Assembly (NCBI RefSeq): GCF_038502225.1
Contig: NC_091301.1
Coordinates: 17,102,196-17,166,195, forward strand
Direction: 5' to 3'
Length of the DNA stretch: 64,000 nt
DNA from: Cherax quadricarinatus
Lineage: Eukaryota; Arthropoda; Malacostraca; Decapoda; Parastacidae
Positions 1 to 13,489 of the stretch are shown in pieces. Within the stretch, counting starts at the first letter, position 1. Each line of letters begins with the position of its first letter. The notes under the pieces are model-generated. The model made no database searches, was not told the origin of the DNA, and worked only from the letters and a program-made list of their open reading frames with translations. The translations under genes and the position numbers were made by a program.

Positions 1-1836
<1,836 letters not shown>

Positions 1837-1908
1837 TGTGTGAGCTATCTTCGATACAATGTTGTTTCAGGGGTACAGAGAAATACGTGAAAGTCTCTTA
1901 GTTTAAAG

Positions 1909-2202
1909 CAACGGTTGTTAACAGGGGGGAGTCTTCCGCTTAGTGGGGGTCCTTGAGTAATTTCCAGGGTAGGGGGCGCAAACCTGAGCAAACATAAAGA
2001 ATGTTAAGAATATACGATTTGCTCCGTAAACAGATTTTTTTTAATCGTTCTAAATAATAAAGTTAAAAATGGAAACTAGTTTCTCAATTTTGCTATTGAA
2101 ATAAAGATAATGTTTTTGTTAATGTTTACATTTAGCATTTTGTATGAAGGGAGGAAGGGGGGGGGGCGAAGACCCACCAAAAATAGGTTAAGAACCACTG
2201 GC
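1909..2202. mobile_element. hAT-like MITE (non-autonomous)
   Basis: The left end CAACGGTTGTTAAC (1909-1922) matches the reverse complement of the right end CAGTGGTTCTTAAC (about 2188-2202) at 11-12 of 14 positions. CAGNGGTTCTTAACC is the usual terminal inverted repeat of many hAT elements. Candidate 8-bp target duplications GTTTAAAG and GCGTAGAG agree at only 5 of 8. The interior is AT-rich with G-runs near both ends and has no coding capacity. Old, diverged copy. Confidence 0.45.
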
Positions 2203-2204
2203 GT

Positions 2205-2290
2205 AGAGAGATAGGTAGAAGTCTCTCGATCCAAGAGAAATAGGTAGGAATCTCTTGGTTCAGAGAGATAAGTGAAAATCTCTTGGTTAA
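2205..2290. repeat. Degenerate tandem repeat of about 29 bp, three copies
   Basis: Three imperfect copies of a GAGATAGGTAGAAGTCTCT-type unit. A fourth related copy lies at about 1876-1905, on the other side of the MITE, which suggests the MITE split an older array. Confidence 0.55.
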
Positions 2291-2443
2291 TAAACAATAA
2301 AGTTACTCTCAGTAAAAGTGAGTCGCCCTGAAAGAAGTCCTCCCCACTTAAAGGAATTAAATTAAATTTTTAAATGCAGCTATTAAAACTCGAACGAAAT
2401 TCACTCGCACGATAGAAGATGCAACAAGACTTCCAGGAGATAA

Positions 2444-2463
2444 TCTCTCTCTATCTCTCTCTA

Positions 2464-2507
<44 letters not shown>
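2444..2507. repeat. (CT)n microsatellite
   Basis: Nearly pure CT dinucleotides with two CTAT interruptions at the start. Confidence 0.95.
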
Positions 2508-2511
<4 letters not shown>

Positions 2512-2549
2512 CCGCAAGTTTCTTTCTCCTGTATGCGGGTTATTTGAGT

Positions 2550-2690
2550 ATTATTATTTTTATTATTATTAAGAATTAAGCTCGTAGGTCATACAGAACC
2601 TGGGGTGAGGATGTGGTCATTTTTAATCCAATTCCTGGGATCAAGAGCCTTTCATCATCAACATACATTCCCCCGCCCATTAAGCTCAAC
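2550..2690 (-). mobile_element. SINE-like retroposon, diverged copy
   Basis: On the minus strand GGCTCTTGATCCCAGGAATT is followed by TCTGTATGACC and an AT-rich (TAATAATAAA) tail at 2553-2572. This matches in order the better-preserved copies at 9641-9813 and 27140-27303. It is heavily substituted, and the end near 2690 is approximate. Confidence 0.5.
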
Positions 2691-2834
2691 TTGTCTTGCT
2701 GAGGAAGTTGATGTTCCCTCAGAGGCACAGATTTAGGCCTAGTCTTTGTTTCATTCGAATAATTTTTTTTTTTTTGACAGCGGTAAGGAGAATTTTTATT
2801 TCCTGGATTTCTTACTGCCGATAACGGTGAAAAA

Positions 2835-2905
2835 CATTTCGATAACGGTGAAGGAAAGACAACGTTTCGCCCAGCGTAGAACTTTATCAAGTCATTTTCT
2901 TTGTA
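2835..2905 (-). mobile_element. Penelope-type terminal repeat fragment with hammerhead-like core
   Basis: The minus strand reads TTGATAAAGTTCTACGCTGG followed by GCGAAACG, the decayed form of the CTGANGA-stem-GAAAC arrangement found in Penelope-like element terminal repeats. A related CTGGGCGAAGCG segment lies on the plus strand near 3460-3475, in the opposite orientation. No helix II is preserved. Confidence 0.4.
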
Positions 2906-3489
2906 TAGAGCTTTATCAAATCGTGTTTCTCTGTCTAGAGCTTTATCAAATCTTGCTTCACTCAGTGATAACTTTAATCAAGGCATGTGTGGCATGCAAA
3001 GAGTAAGTAACCTTTATTCGGCGCATGTACACACCCTCATTTACAGGCTATCTCCCCCAACCAGCGAATTAGGGACTGAGGGTTGACGATGGGGCCCCGT
3101 CGTTCAACCAGTACCCAGGTTCCAGCCAATGAGAAGATGGCTTTGGCAATCGCAGAGGTGATGTGGGTACCACTCGCCTGTCTGCCCTTGTCATTTCCAT
3201 TCTAGAGCTGATTGAAGCACGGTCTGCTCTCTAGTGGCTTCTATTCTGCCTTGCTTACCTTGGAGTGCACTAATACCTATTGTTGCACACAGTGTATATA
3301 GTGTACATACTTTTGTTCTAAATTGGTGAAGGATAATATAAGTCAAAAGTTTTTCTGCTGTGTTTATTTTGCTCCCTTTACACCCAGGATAACAGGCCTT
3401 TGGGACTCCTGGGTTGTAATAGCATGTATAACGTTAGAAACTTCATTAAAGAAACGTTTTGCACATGCTGGGCGAAGCGTTTTTCTAGT

Positions 3490-4342
<853 letters not shown>

Positions 4343-4862
4343 TTGTATAACTCGTTATTGCTTTGATATCTCCTTTATTCACACACGAAACCAGAACAAA
4401 TTTAAAACTTCTCTGGAACGATATACAAGAACAAAATTCAGAAAATATGATTCAAAGTGTGGTGTATCATTCTTGTACAAAAATACAACATTTGGCCGAC
4501 TGGCCATCAACGCACCTGTATATAAAATGTGCATTAAAATATGAATTAAACACATTTTACATTTTGCATATGCTAGTCGTCCATGTTGATGATTCTGTTC
4601 CATTAAACATCAACGAGCAATATTTCTGCAGTCCTTTGTCAGAGTCTGTCAGATATTTACATATAATTGTTCTTTTATTACCCTAGTGAATAGTGTTGCA
4701 TTCACGCTAATGATTATTGAATATATTCATTTAGAGATATCTGTTGAACCGTAAAATGTACTGCAATATCTTTCGAGTATTTTATAAGCAAATGTGACAT
4801 TAAGTGGTGTTTTATTTTAAACCTCCGCATGAAGGGGAAGAGTTTATCGTTTTTATTTTACA
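4343..4862. other. Anonymous AT-rich DNA
   Basis: Short overlapping open frames on both strands show no recognisable protein. No repeat or RNA signal seen. Confidence 0.5.
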
Positions 4863-4965
4863 GTGTGTGTGTGTTCGTTTTGTACTCACCTATTTCAGGC
4901 TACTGGAGTCAAGACTCATCTCCTCGCCCCTTCTCTCGACTACTTACGAACGATCTCATGGGCCC
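4863..4965 (-). mobile_element. LINE family I 3' tail fragment
   Basis: Reading on the minus strand, a diverged copy of the family I 3' end leads to AGGTGAGTAC (complement of 4882-4891) followed by an (AC)n stretch, as in the copies at 42 kb and 55.6 kb. Only about 100 bp aligns by eye. Confidence 0.5.
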
Positions 4966-5171
4966 TGTCATACCTAGCGTGCGCCTGCTGTCCCTTTTCG
5001 TTTTGCAGTCAATGGAAACCTGGGTGTTGGTCGCCTATAGTGGATTGTATCCTGCTGAAAAGGACCACAGGACCTCACTAGATATAAACCAAAATGCTTG
5101 ACCATGGATAATTATCCAAGGTAAAAAATTCTTCGAGGTCAATCCGAAGAATTTTTTTTCCATCTTGAAAT

Positions 5172-5450
5172 GCTGTCACGTCACTATGAGTCATTGTGCT
5201 GTCACGTCACTGTGTGATTGTGTTGTCACGTCACTATGTGTGATTGTGCTGTCACGTCACTGTGTGTGATTGTGCTGTCACGTCACTGTGTGTGATTGTG
5301 CTGTCACGTCACTGTGTGTGATTGTGCTGTCACGTCACTGTGTGTGATTGTGCTGTCACGTCACTGTGTGTGATTGTGCTGTCACGTCACTGTGTGTGAT
5401 TGTGCTGTCACGTCACTGTGTGTGATTGTGCTGTCACGTCACTGTGTGAC
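5172..5450. repeat. 26-bp minisatellite, about 11 copies
   Basis: The unit contains GCTGTCACGTCACTGTGTG; some copies are 24 bp through loss of one TG. Each unit carries TCACGTCA, one mismatch from the palindromic CRE site TGACGTCA. Copies are almost identical, indicating recent expansion. Confidence 0.95.
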
Positions 5451-5649
5451 TGCCCTCCTCTTGTTCTAAATGTGCCTTTCCATCTTTTTCTACTAACTTG
5501 TAATAGACTTCCCGTGCATTCTGCCAAAGACTTACGAAATATTTATTAAAACTGAAGAACAAATGTATCACAAGACATCACCGGGCATGATTCAACAAGC
5601 TCTGAAGAATAATAACTTAAATCAAAATGGTATACAATACCGACAGGAT

Positions 5650-5895
5650 GGTAGGTAAGACACATGTAATCGGTCCATCACCCTTAAAGTCGTAGATTTC
5701 AGGTTGTCAGTCCCTCAGCCTGGAGAAGAGTTCTGTTCCATGGTCTGAAACAGCCTGAAGAGACAAGCGACAGTGTGGAGACTTATATACTGTCGGAAGG
5801 AGAGTGCTTTCTGTACTCGACTGACGAAGCCTACTGTGTAGGCGAAACGTATAGTAATAAAGTTGCCTAACTGTTGCCCATGTGTCTTACCTGCC
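5650..5895 (+). mobile_element. Penelope-type terminal repeat or retrozyme-like unit
   Basis: It is bounded by inverted 17-mers, GGTAGGTAAGACACATG at 5650-5666 and CATGTGTCTTACCTGCC at 5879-5895 (16 of 17 complementary). It contains a hammerhead-like core at 5815-5858 followed by an AATAAAG signal. A GTCAGTCCCTCAGCCTGGAG block at 5708-5727 recurs near 24160. Penelope-like elements are known to carry hammerhead motifs in their terminal repeats, and small non-coding retrozymes also use them. The assignment to one or the other is not decided here. Confidence 0.55.
5815..5858 (+). ncRNA. Hammerhead ribozyme-like motif (type I, minimal helix III)
   Basis: CTGACGA (5821-5827) matches the conserved CUGANGA box. 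Helix II is a perfect 6-bp stem, GCCTAC (5829-5834) with GTAGGC (5838-5843), closed by TGT, with one extra A before it. GAAAC (5844-5848) follows. The next bases give a self-complementary ACGT, so helix III could form only between two molecules or tandem copies, as described for Penelope-type hammerheads. The predicted cleavage triplet would be GTA (5849-5851). Helix I is poor here (one clear pair), so activity is doubtful. Confidence 0.6.
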
Positions 5896-6184
5896 AACAA
5901 TACTAAGTTACTCTAGCCCCAATATTCAGACATAATATACACAACCTTCGAGATATCCTTCAGGAAACAGCGTTATGAGCAGTAGCAGAACAGGAGCAAA
6001 AATGTTGGGAAGTTAAATTTCTGAAACATTTGTTTTCCTGTCTTGATATCTTGACGCCGTAACACAAATTTTAATCGAGGTTACAGGATTACATAATTTA
6101 CATTAACTCTTCAAGGTTAAGGGACAGAACACTCTAAAATTACCTCTCCACTTCTTCCAATTTATCCAGTATGAAAGTCCCGTC

Positions 6185-6230
6185 TGCTTTCGACTGACGA
6201 AGCCCACTATGAAAGCGAAACGTTTCAGTT
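6185..6230 (+). ncRNA. Hammerhead-like motif, helix II degraded
   Basis: CTGACGA at 6194-6200 and GAAAC at 6217-6221 are intact, and the ACGT helix III is present. TCGA before the box can pair with TTCA after it at two positions. Helix II is reduced to GC/GC. This is the reverse decay pattern to the copy at 5.8 kb: core and ends kept, helix II lost. Confidence 0.45.
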
Positions 6231-6362
6231 AAAGACTCCCAAGTGTTCCACATGTCTTAATAAAATATTTTATCTATATTACATCCATTATTGTTATTAC
6301 ACGTGGCGTTTAGTGCAGTTAACAGCGCGGTTAAAAAAACAATTATTAACTATCTATCCCTG

Positions 6363-7198
<836 letters not shown>

Positions 7199-7376
7199 AT
7201 GCTATACGAATGCGTTCCATACACAAATAACCCGCACATAAAAGAGAGAAGCTTACGACGACGTTTCGTTCCGACTTGGACCATTGACAAAGTCACACAA
7301 ACGTCGTCGTAAGCTTCTCTCTTTTATGTGCGGGTTATTTGTGTATCGTTCCAGTCACGGTATTGTGCCTTTTTTG
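7199..7376. mobile_element. Foldback element, copy 1
   Basis: A perfect inverted repeat of about 48 bp (7219-7266 against 7298-7345), with AATAACCCGCACATAA in the left arm and GTTATTTGTGTAT in the right. The centre carries GTTCCGACTTGGACCATTGA. The right side extends through CCAGTCACGGTATTGTGCC, and the left has a diverged counterpart. Same family as 36907, 42775, 54578 and 62166. Non-coding and able to form a long hairpin. Confidence 0.85.
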
Positions 7377-7668
7377 TTATTTATTAATGTGTTCCATACT
7401 CGAGTCATCCTGGGTATGTATGATCTCAGATGGAGTGATGTTCTGGAGAAGTGTACATCCAGAGTGAAGATGCTGTTTTCTGCCCGTCTTGTGGCATAAA
7501 AGCTTGTTTCACGCTGTCCTCGAAGTGGATCCAAGTGTGGTACTTTGACAATATTGGCCTCGTACATAACAGTAAGGCCACCCACATCCCTCCTGTGTTG
7601 AAGGCTCTGCTGAAATGACAGATCTATCCAGGATGGGTCCAGGCGAGAGATGAGACGTCTTGCTCTGT

Positions 7669-7840
7669 TCTCTACTGTCTCTGTCTCTATTTATCTCTCT
7701 GTCTCTGTCTCTATCTGTCTGTCTCTGTCTCTCTCTCTGTCTCTCTCTGTCTCTGTCTCTCTCTCCCCTTTTCTGTCCCTCTGTCTCCCTCTCTGTCTCC
7801 CTCTCTGTCTCCCTCTCTGTCTCCCTCTCTCTCTGTCTCC

Positions 7841-7873
<33 letters not shown>

Positions 7874-8017
7874 TCTCTCGGTGTCTCCCTCTCTCTGCGT
7901 TTCCCTCTCTCTCTCTCTCTCTGTGTTTCCCTTTCTCTCTGTGTGCCTCCCTCTCTCTGTGTGCCTCCCTCTCTCTGTGTGCCTCCCTCTCTCTGTGTGC
8001 CTCCCTCTCTCTCTGTG

Positions 8018-8057
<40 letters not shown>

Positions 8058-8058
8058 C
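7669..8058. repeat. CT/CTGT-rich low-complexity tract
   Basis: Pyrimidine-rich DNA of CTCTCTGTCTCC-type units with a short tandem TGTGCCTCCCTCTCTC block near 7945-8015. It opens long false frames in several phases. Confidence 0.95.
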
Positions 8059-8154
8059 TCTGCCTCTACATACGTTGACAAAACACTGGAAACTTGTTGA
8101 CTAAGACGAGGACTGAATATTGAATGATTCTTCTGTGTTGCAATGGGATTTAGT

Positions 8155-8265
8155 AGAGAGGGAGCGAGAAAAAGGAGGAGGGGAGGAGAAAGAGAGGGAG
8201 GAAGATATGAGAGAGTGAAGGGGAGAAAGGGAGTAAAGGAGAGAGGGAGAGAGGGGTGAAATAGG
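8155..8265. repeat. GA-rich low-complexity tract
   Basis: Purine-rich GAGGGAGAG-type sequence without a fixed unit, of opposite strand bias to the neighbouring CT tract. Confidence 0.75.
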
Positions 8266-8399
8266 GTAGAAGGAAGGTTAGGACAGAGCTCATTAGAAGG
8301 AACATTACAGGAAAGAGGTGAAAATAGCATCTTTCAGTCACAACCAGCGATCCAAGTTCGATATGGAGGAAGGGTGGAGACATGTGTCAAAGCAACAAA

Positions 8400-8500
8400 A
8401 GTATATATTACCGTCAAGACGGTGAATAAGACACATGTGCAACACCTGGGTATCTTTGAGAGGCGTTTGACCCTATTGGGGCTTTTTCAATCTAATACGA
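8400..8500 (-). mobile_element. Penelope-type terminal repeat fragment, hammerhead-like
   Basis: The minus strand reads TTGAAAAAGCCCCAATAGGG then TCAAACGCCT, then AAGATACCCAGGTGTTGCAC and CATGTGTCTTA, the same order of blocks as the 5.65-5.90 kb unit. The conserved boxes are mutated. Confidence 0.5.
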
Positions 8501-8893
8501 AGATAGGAAAACGGAAAATTGTACAGAAAAACCAGAGTGATGGTAGCAGTAGTTAAACTGACGTACACTGATGCGAAATATCACTTAGTCACTGGAGTTA
8601 AGGGAGTCATTTCAGAGGATTTTATGCGACTGCTGTGTCTTGGTGTTTTAACGGGACTCCTGAGATATTGAAACTCCCTGTGTATTGTAGTACGGCGTTC
8701 AATGTAACAATAATTGAAGATAAAATACACGCATGCGCTGCTCAGGATAATTATTGCACAATAGTCGTTTTACTTACAACTTGTTGGTACCACCGTATCA
8801 GTTCCTCGCAAGATTCCACACATCTGCATCTCTAGAGTTATTCTTCTTTTATGATCAGTTTGGCGAAGTTCCAATTCGTGATGTGTCCATGTC
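8501..8893. other. Anonymous intergenic DNA
   Basis: No recognisable coding, RNA or repeat feature. Confidence 0.5.
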
Positions 8894-9280
8894 AGCGATG
8901 TGTAACATTCATGTGTTACACAGCTATGTGTAACATTCATGTGTTACACAGCTATGTGTAACATTCATGTATTAAACAGCTATGTGTAACATTCATGTGT
9001 TACACAGCTATGTGTAAGATTCATGTGTTACACAGCGATGTGTAAGATTCATGTGTTACACAACTATGTGTAACATTCATGTGTTACACAGCTATGTGTA
9101 ACATTCATGTGTTACACAGCTATGTGTAACATTCATGTGTTACACAGCTATGTGTAACATTCATGTGTTACACAGCTATGTATAACATTCATGTGTTACA
9201 CAGCTATGTGTAACATTCATGTGTTACACAGCTATGTGTAGAACATTCATGTGTTACACAGCTATGTGTAGAACATTCAT
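8894..9280. repeat. 28-bp self-complementary minisatellite, about 14 copies
   Basis: Each unit contains TGTGTAACA, a 6-bp centre TTCATG, then TGTTACACA, which is its inverted repeat. Every unit could fold into a 9-bp hairpin. Most copies are identical; the last two have an extra GA. Confidence 0.95.
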
Positions 9281-9410
9281 TGGTCGTGTTGTCTCTGGCA
9301 CATGAAAATTTATGTTCACTGGTTCTGGCGTCCCAGCGTAGCGAAGCACTCGACACTGTCATATCTGTCTACGTTGTAGCAAACTGCTGGCAAGACCGTT
9401 GGTGTTACAG

Positions 9411-9411
<1 letters not shown>

Positions 9412-9498
<87 letters not shown>
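9412..9498. repeat. (TG)n microsatellite
   Basis: About 87 bp of uninterrupted TG. Confidence 0.97.
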
Positions 9499-9499
<1 letters not shown>

Positions 9500-9640
9500 A
9501 GGCTTGTCGATAGTGCTGTGTGAAGTTATTGTTTAGTCAGCTTTCAGAGTTAAAGATGACAGTAAAAGGTCGAAGATCACCGCTTCACGTTGGCATGGGA
9601 ACGATCACGTGAGTGCAGGCACTCTCTCTGTCCCTCTGAC

Positions 9641-9813
9641 CCCTCAAGGGAGGTTCCTTGATGCTGGTGAGGGGCTCTTGAGCTAGGGAATTGGACCTGT
9701 GCTCCGGTTCCCTGAATTGAGCCTGAATACCTTCCATCCTTCCCCCCCCCCCCCTCGATGCGCTGTATAATCCTACGGATTTAGCGCTCCTCCGTGATTA
9801 CAGTAATTATAAT
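9641..9813 (+). mobile_element. SINE-like retroposon, full-length copy with target duplication
   Basis: Starts CCCTCAAGGGAGGTTCCTTG, passes GAGGGGCTCTTGAGC and GCGCTGTATAATCC, and ends in an AT-rich TAATTATAAT tail. It is flanked by an exact 11-bp duplication GTCCCTCTGAC (9630-9640 and 9814-9824), which fixes both ends. The second copy at 27140 starts at the same base, so the 5' end is real and not a truncation. Non-coding. The partner LINE is not identified. Confidence 0.85.
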
Positions 9814-9821
9814 GTCCCTCT

Positions 9822-9822
<1 letters not shown>

Positions 9823-9858
<36 letters not shown>
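9823..9858. repeat. (AC)n microsatellite
   Basis: Eighteen AC dinucleotides immediately after the SINE target duplication. Confidence 0.95.
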
Positions 9859-9860
<2 letters not shown>

Positions 9861-9929
9861 TTCCTTTCTTTTAATTTCTAGCTGTGACCTCAGAATTGTG
9901 TTGAAAGTTAGTATAATTCCATTGTAATA

Positions 9930-10080
9930 CTTGTTTCCATTATTCTATATTTCTCTTGTTCTATGTTTCCATTGTTCTGTTTCTAATGTTCTATAATTCC
10001 ATTGTTCTATTTTACCATTGCTGTGTGTTTCCATTTTATGTTTCTGTTGTTTTACATTTATCTTGCTATGTGCTTCGATA
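9930..10080. repeat. Degenerate TTCCATTGTTCTAT repeat
   Basis: An imperfect 14-16 bp unit is recognisable about eight times, with many substitutions; an old decaying array. Confidence 0.5.
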
Positions 10081-10290
10081 TTTTTTATCCTTGATTCTCT
10101 GCTTCCATTACTGCATGGCTTTTGTTTTTTTAACAAATTTACACGACTTGATATGAATGAAAATTTAATAATCATCAATCTTGGATGACCCACATTACTG
10201 ATAGGTGATTAAAATATATTTTTTCCAACCTACTGGCGATGCTCCCTTTCTTCATCCTAGCAGACCCCTCCCATCCCTTCCCCATCCCCG

Positions 10291-10355
10291 TCTCCTCTCC
10301 TCTCCTCTCCTCTCCTCTCCTCTCCTCTCCTCTCCTCTCCTCTCCTCTCCTCTCC
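10291..10355. repeat. (TCTCC)13 microsatellite
   Basis: Thirteen pure pentamers within a longer C/T-rich stretch that continues to about 10560. Confidence 0.95.
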
Positions 10356-10790
10356 TTATCCTCCCAGATCCATTCCCACCTCTCCCTTACTCCTGCAAGA
10401 CTCCTCTCTAGCTAGACCTCTCCCCTTCCCTCCAGCAAGACCCCTCTCCTCCAGAAAGACCCTCGTCTCCCCTGTTTCACCAGCTAGACCCATCCCCTAC
10501 CCCTCCTCCACCAGCAAGACCCCTCCTCCTCCTCCACCACACCCCACTTTCCCATGTCATCATTTTATTCTCTTTGATGTATATTGGACCATTAAAGGCA
10601 GCAGTTCTTACATCAACAACTCACCCCAACTCCCACTCTCACCCCTACAACCAACAACTCCTACCACCACTATCCCTACAGGCCCCAATCATCACCCCTC
10701 TACTACCAATCCCATCTCCCACGCCATTTCCACATCCCAAACCATTATCTCACCACCATCCCCATTCCAGCGCCGATAATGGTCCCTAAC

Positions 10791-13069
10791 CTCTCCCAGG
10801 ATCCCACCACCAGCACTCACCCTCTTCCAGCATCCCATCACCAGCACTCACCCTCTCCCAGTATCCCACTACCAGCACTAACCCTCTCCCAGCAACCCAC
10901 CACCAGCACTCACCCTCTCCCAGCAACCCACCACCACCACTCACCCTCTCCCAGCAACCCACCACCAGCACTCACCCTCTCCCAGCAACCCACCACCAGC
11001 ACTCACCCTCTCCCAGCAACCCACCACCAGCACTCACCCTCTCCCAGCAACCCACCACCAGCACTCACCCTCTCCCAGCAACCCACCACCAGCACTCACC
11101 CTCTCCCAGCAACCCACCACCAGCACTCACCCTCTCCCAGCATCCCACCACCAGCACTCACCCTCTCCCAGCAACCCACCACCAGCACTCACCCTCTCTC
11201 AGCATCCCACCACCAGCACTCACCCTCTCCCAGCAACCCACCACCAGCACTCACCCTCTCCCAGCATCCCACCACCAGCACTCACCCTCTCCCAGCAACC
11301 CACCACCAGCACTCACCCTCTCCCAGCAACCCACCACCAGCACTCACCCTCTCCCAGCATCCCACCACCAGCACTCACCCTCTCCCAGCAACCCACCACC
11401 AGCACTCACCCTCTCCCAGCATCCCACCACCAGCACTCACCCTCTCCCAGCAACCCACCACCAGCACTCACCCTCTCCCAGCATCCCATCACCAGCACTC
11501 ACCCTCTCCCAGCAACCCACCACCAGCACTCACCCTCTCCCAGCATCCCACCACCAGCACTCACCTTCTCCCAGCAACTCACCACCAGCACTCACTCTCT
11601 CTCAGCATCCCACCACCAGCACTCACCCTCTCCCAGCAACCCACCACCAGCACTCACCCTCTCCCAGCAACCCACCACCAGCACTCACCCTCTTCCAGCA
11701 ACCCACGAGCAGCACTCACCCTCTCCCAGCAAGCCACGACTAGCACTCACCCTCTCCCAGCTTCCCACCACCAGCACTCACCCTCTCCCAGCAACCCACC
11801 ACCAGCACTCACCCTCTCCCAGCATCCCACCACCAGCACTCACCCTCTCCCAGCAACCCACCACCAGCACTCACCCTCTCCCAGCAAGCCACCACCAGCA
11901 CTCACCCTCTCCCAGCAAGCCACGACTAGCACTAACCCTCTCCCAGCTTCCCGCCACAAGCACTCACCCTCTCCCAGCTTCCCACCACCAGCACTCACCC
12001 TCTCCCAGCAACCCACCACCAGCACTCACCCTCTCCCAGCAACCCACCACCAGCACTCACCCTCTCCCAGCTTCCCACCACCAGCACTCACCCTCTCCCA
12101 GCAACCCACCACCAGCACTCACCCTCTCCCAGCAACCCACCACATGCACTCACCCTCTCCCAGCTTCCCACCACCAGCACTCACCCTCTCCCAGCATCCC
12201 ATCACCAGCACTCACTCTCTCCCAGCAACCCACCACCAGCACTCACCCTCTCCCAGCAACCCACTATCAGCACTCACCCTCTCCCAGCAAGCCACGAGCA
12301 GCACTCACCCTCTCCCAGCAAGCCACGACTAGCACTCACCCTCTCCCAGCTTCCCGCCACCAGCACTCACCCTCTCCCAGCAACCCACCACCAGCACTCA
12401 CCCTCTCCCAGCAACCCACCACCAGCACTCACCCTCTCCCAGCAACCCACCACCAGCACTCACCCTCTCCCAGCAACCCACCACCAGCACTCACCCCCTC
12501 CCAGCAACCCACCACCAGCACTCACCCTCTCCCAGCAACCCACCACCAGCACTCACCCTCTCCCAGCAACCCACCACCAGCACTCACCCTCTCCCAGCAA
12601 CCCACCACCAGCACTCACCCTCTCCCAGCAACCCACCACCAGCACTCACCCTCTCCCAGCAACCCACCACCAGCACTCACCCTCTCCCAGCAACCCACCA
12701 CCAGCACTCACCCTCTCCCAGCAACCCACCACCAGCACTCACCCTCTCCCAGCAACCCACCACCAGCACTCACCCTCTCCCAGCAACCCACCACCAGCAC
12801 TCACCCTCTCCCAGCAACCCACCACCAGCACTCACCCTCTCCCAGCAACCCACCACCAGCACTCACCCTCTCCCAGCAACCCACCACCAGCACTCACCCC
12901 CTCCCAGCAACCCACCACCAGCACTCACCCTCTCCCAGCAACCCACCACCAGCACTCACCCTCTCCCAGCAACCCACCACCAGCACTCACCCTCTCCCAG
13001 CAACCCACCACCAGCACTCACCCTCTCCCAGCATCCCACCACCAGCACTCACCCTCTCCCAGCAACCCC
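10791..13069. repeat. 31-bp minisatellite, about 73 copies
   Basis: The unit begins CCCACCACCAGCACTCACCC and ends CTCTCCCAGCA. Because 31 is not a multiple of 3, one frame reads all three phases in turn, giving an artefactual open frame of more than 500 codons with a 31-residue period. From 10.8 to about 12.35 kb the variants CAACCC, CATCCC, CTTCCC and CAAGCC are interspersed. From about 12.36 to 13.02 kb nearly every unit is the CAACCC form. The minus strand is G-rich. Confidence 0.97.
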
Positions 13070-13162
13070 TTAATGCCAGTGAAATGTTCTTCATCCAAGG
13101 CATTTAAGCAGATTGAACAATTGGCTTATGGATTAAATTGACTTCAGTCATATTAAACAATT

Positions 13163-13235
13163 ATTGGCCACTTTATTAGGCACACCTGTTGGTTGATACA
13201 AATATCTAATTAGTCAATCACATGGCAAATGCCTA
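13163..13235. mobile_element. Tc1-like transposon terminal fragment
   Basis: TTGGCCACTTTATTAGGCAC, then ACCTGTTGGTTGATACAAAT, then TCAATCACATGGC resemble the terminal region of a Tc1-like element that I know as widespread in fish and some invertebrates. No transposase remains. Recognition is from memory of the family and needs a database match. Confidence 0.5.
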
Positions 13236-13243
13236 AAATCAGA

Positions 13244-13357
<114 letters not shown>

Positions 13358-13489
13358 CTGTGAGCGATTTATTTACTAATTAACCGTGCATCGAATTATT
13401 AATCACTATTTGACTAGTGAATTGATCGAGAGTTGTATAATTAGGGATTTCACTAATTTGAGTAGAAAATGATTGACGGATGCATCGAT

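Noticed and set aside
7213..7351. CGTTCC direct repeats flanking foldback copy 1 as target duplications
   Set aside because: Other copies show that the element extends beyond these points (CCAGTCACGGTATTGTGCC), so the repeats are internal.
7509..8330. Glutamate/arginine-rich 273-codon minus frame
   Set aside because: Translation of the CT/CTGT low-complexity tract.
10779..12332. 517-codon proline/serine/threonine/histidine-rich open frame
   Set aside because: Fully explained by the 31-bp minisatellite read in rotating phase; the frame has a 31-residue period and no gene context.
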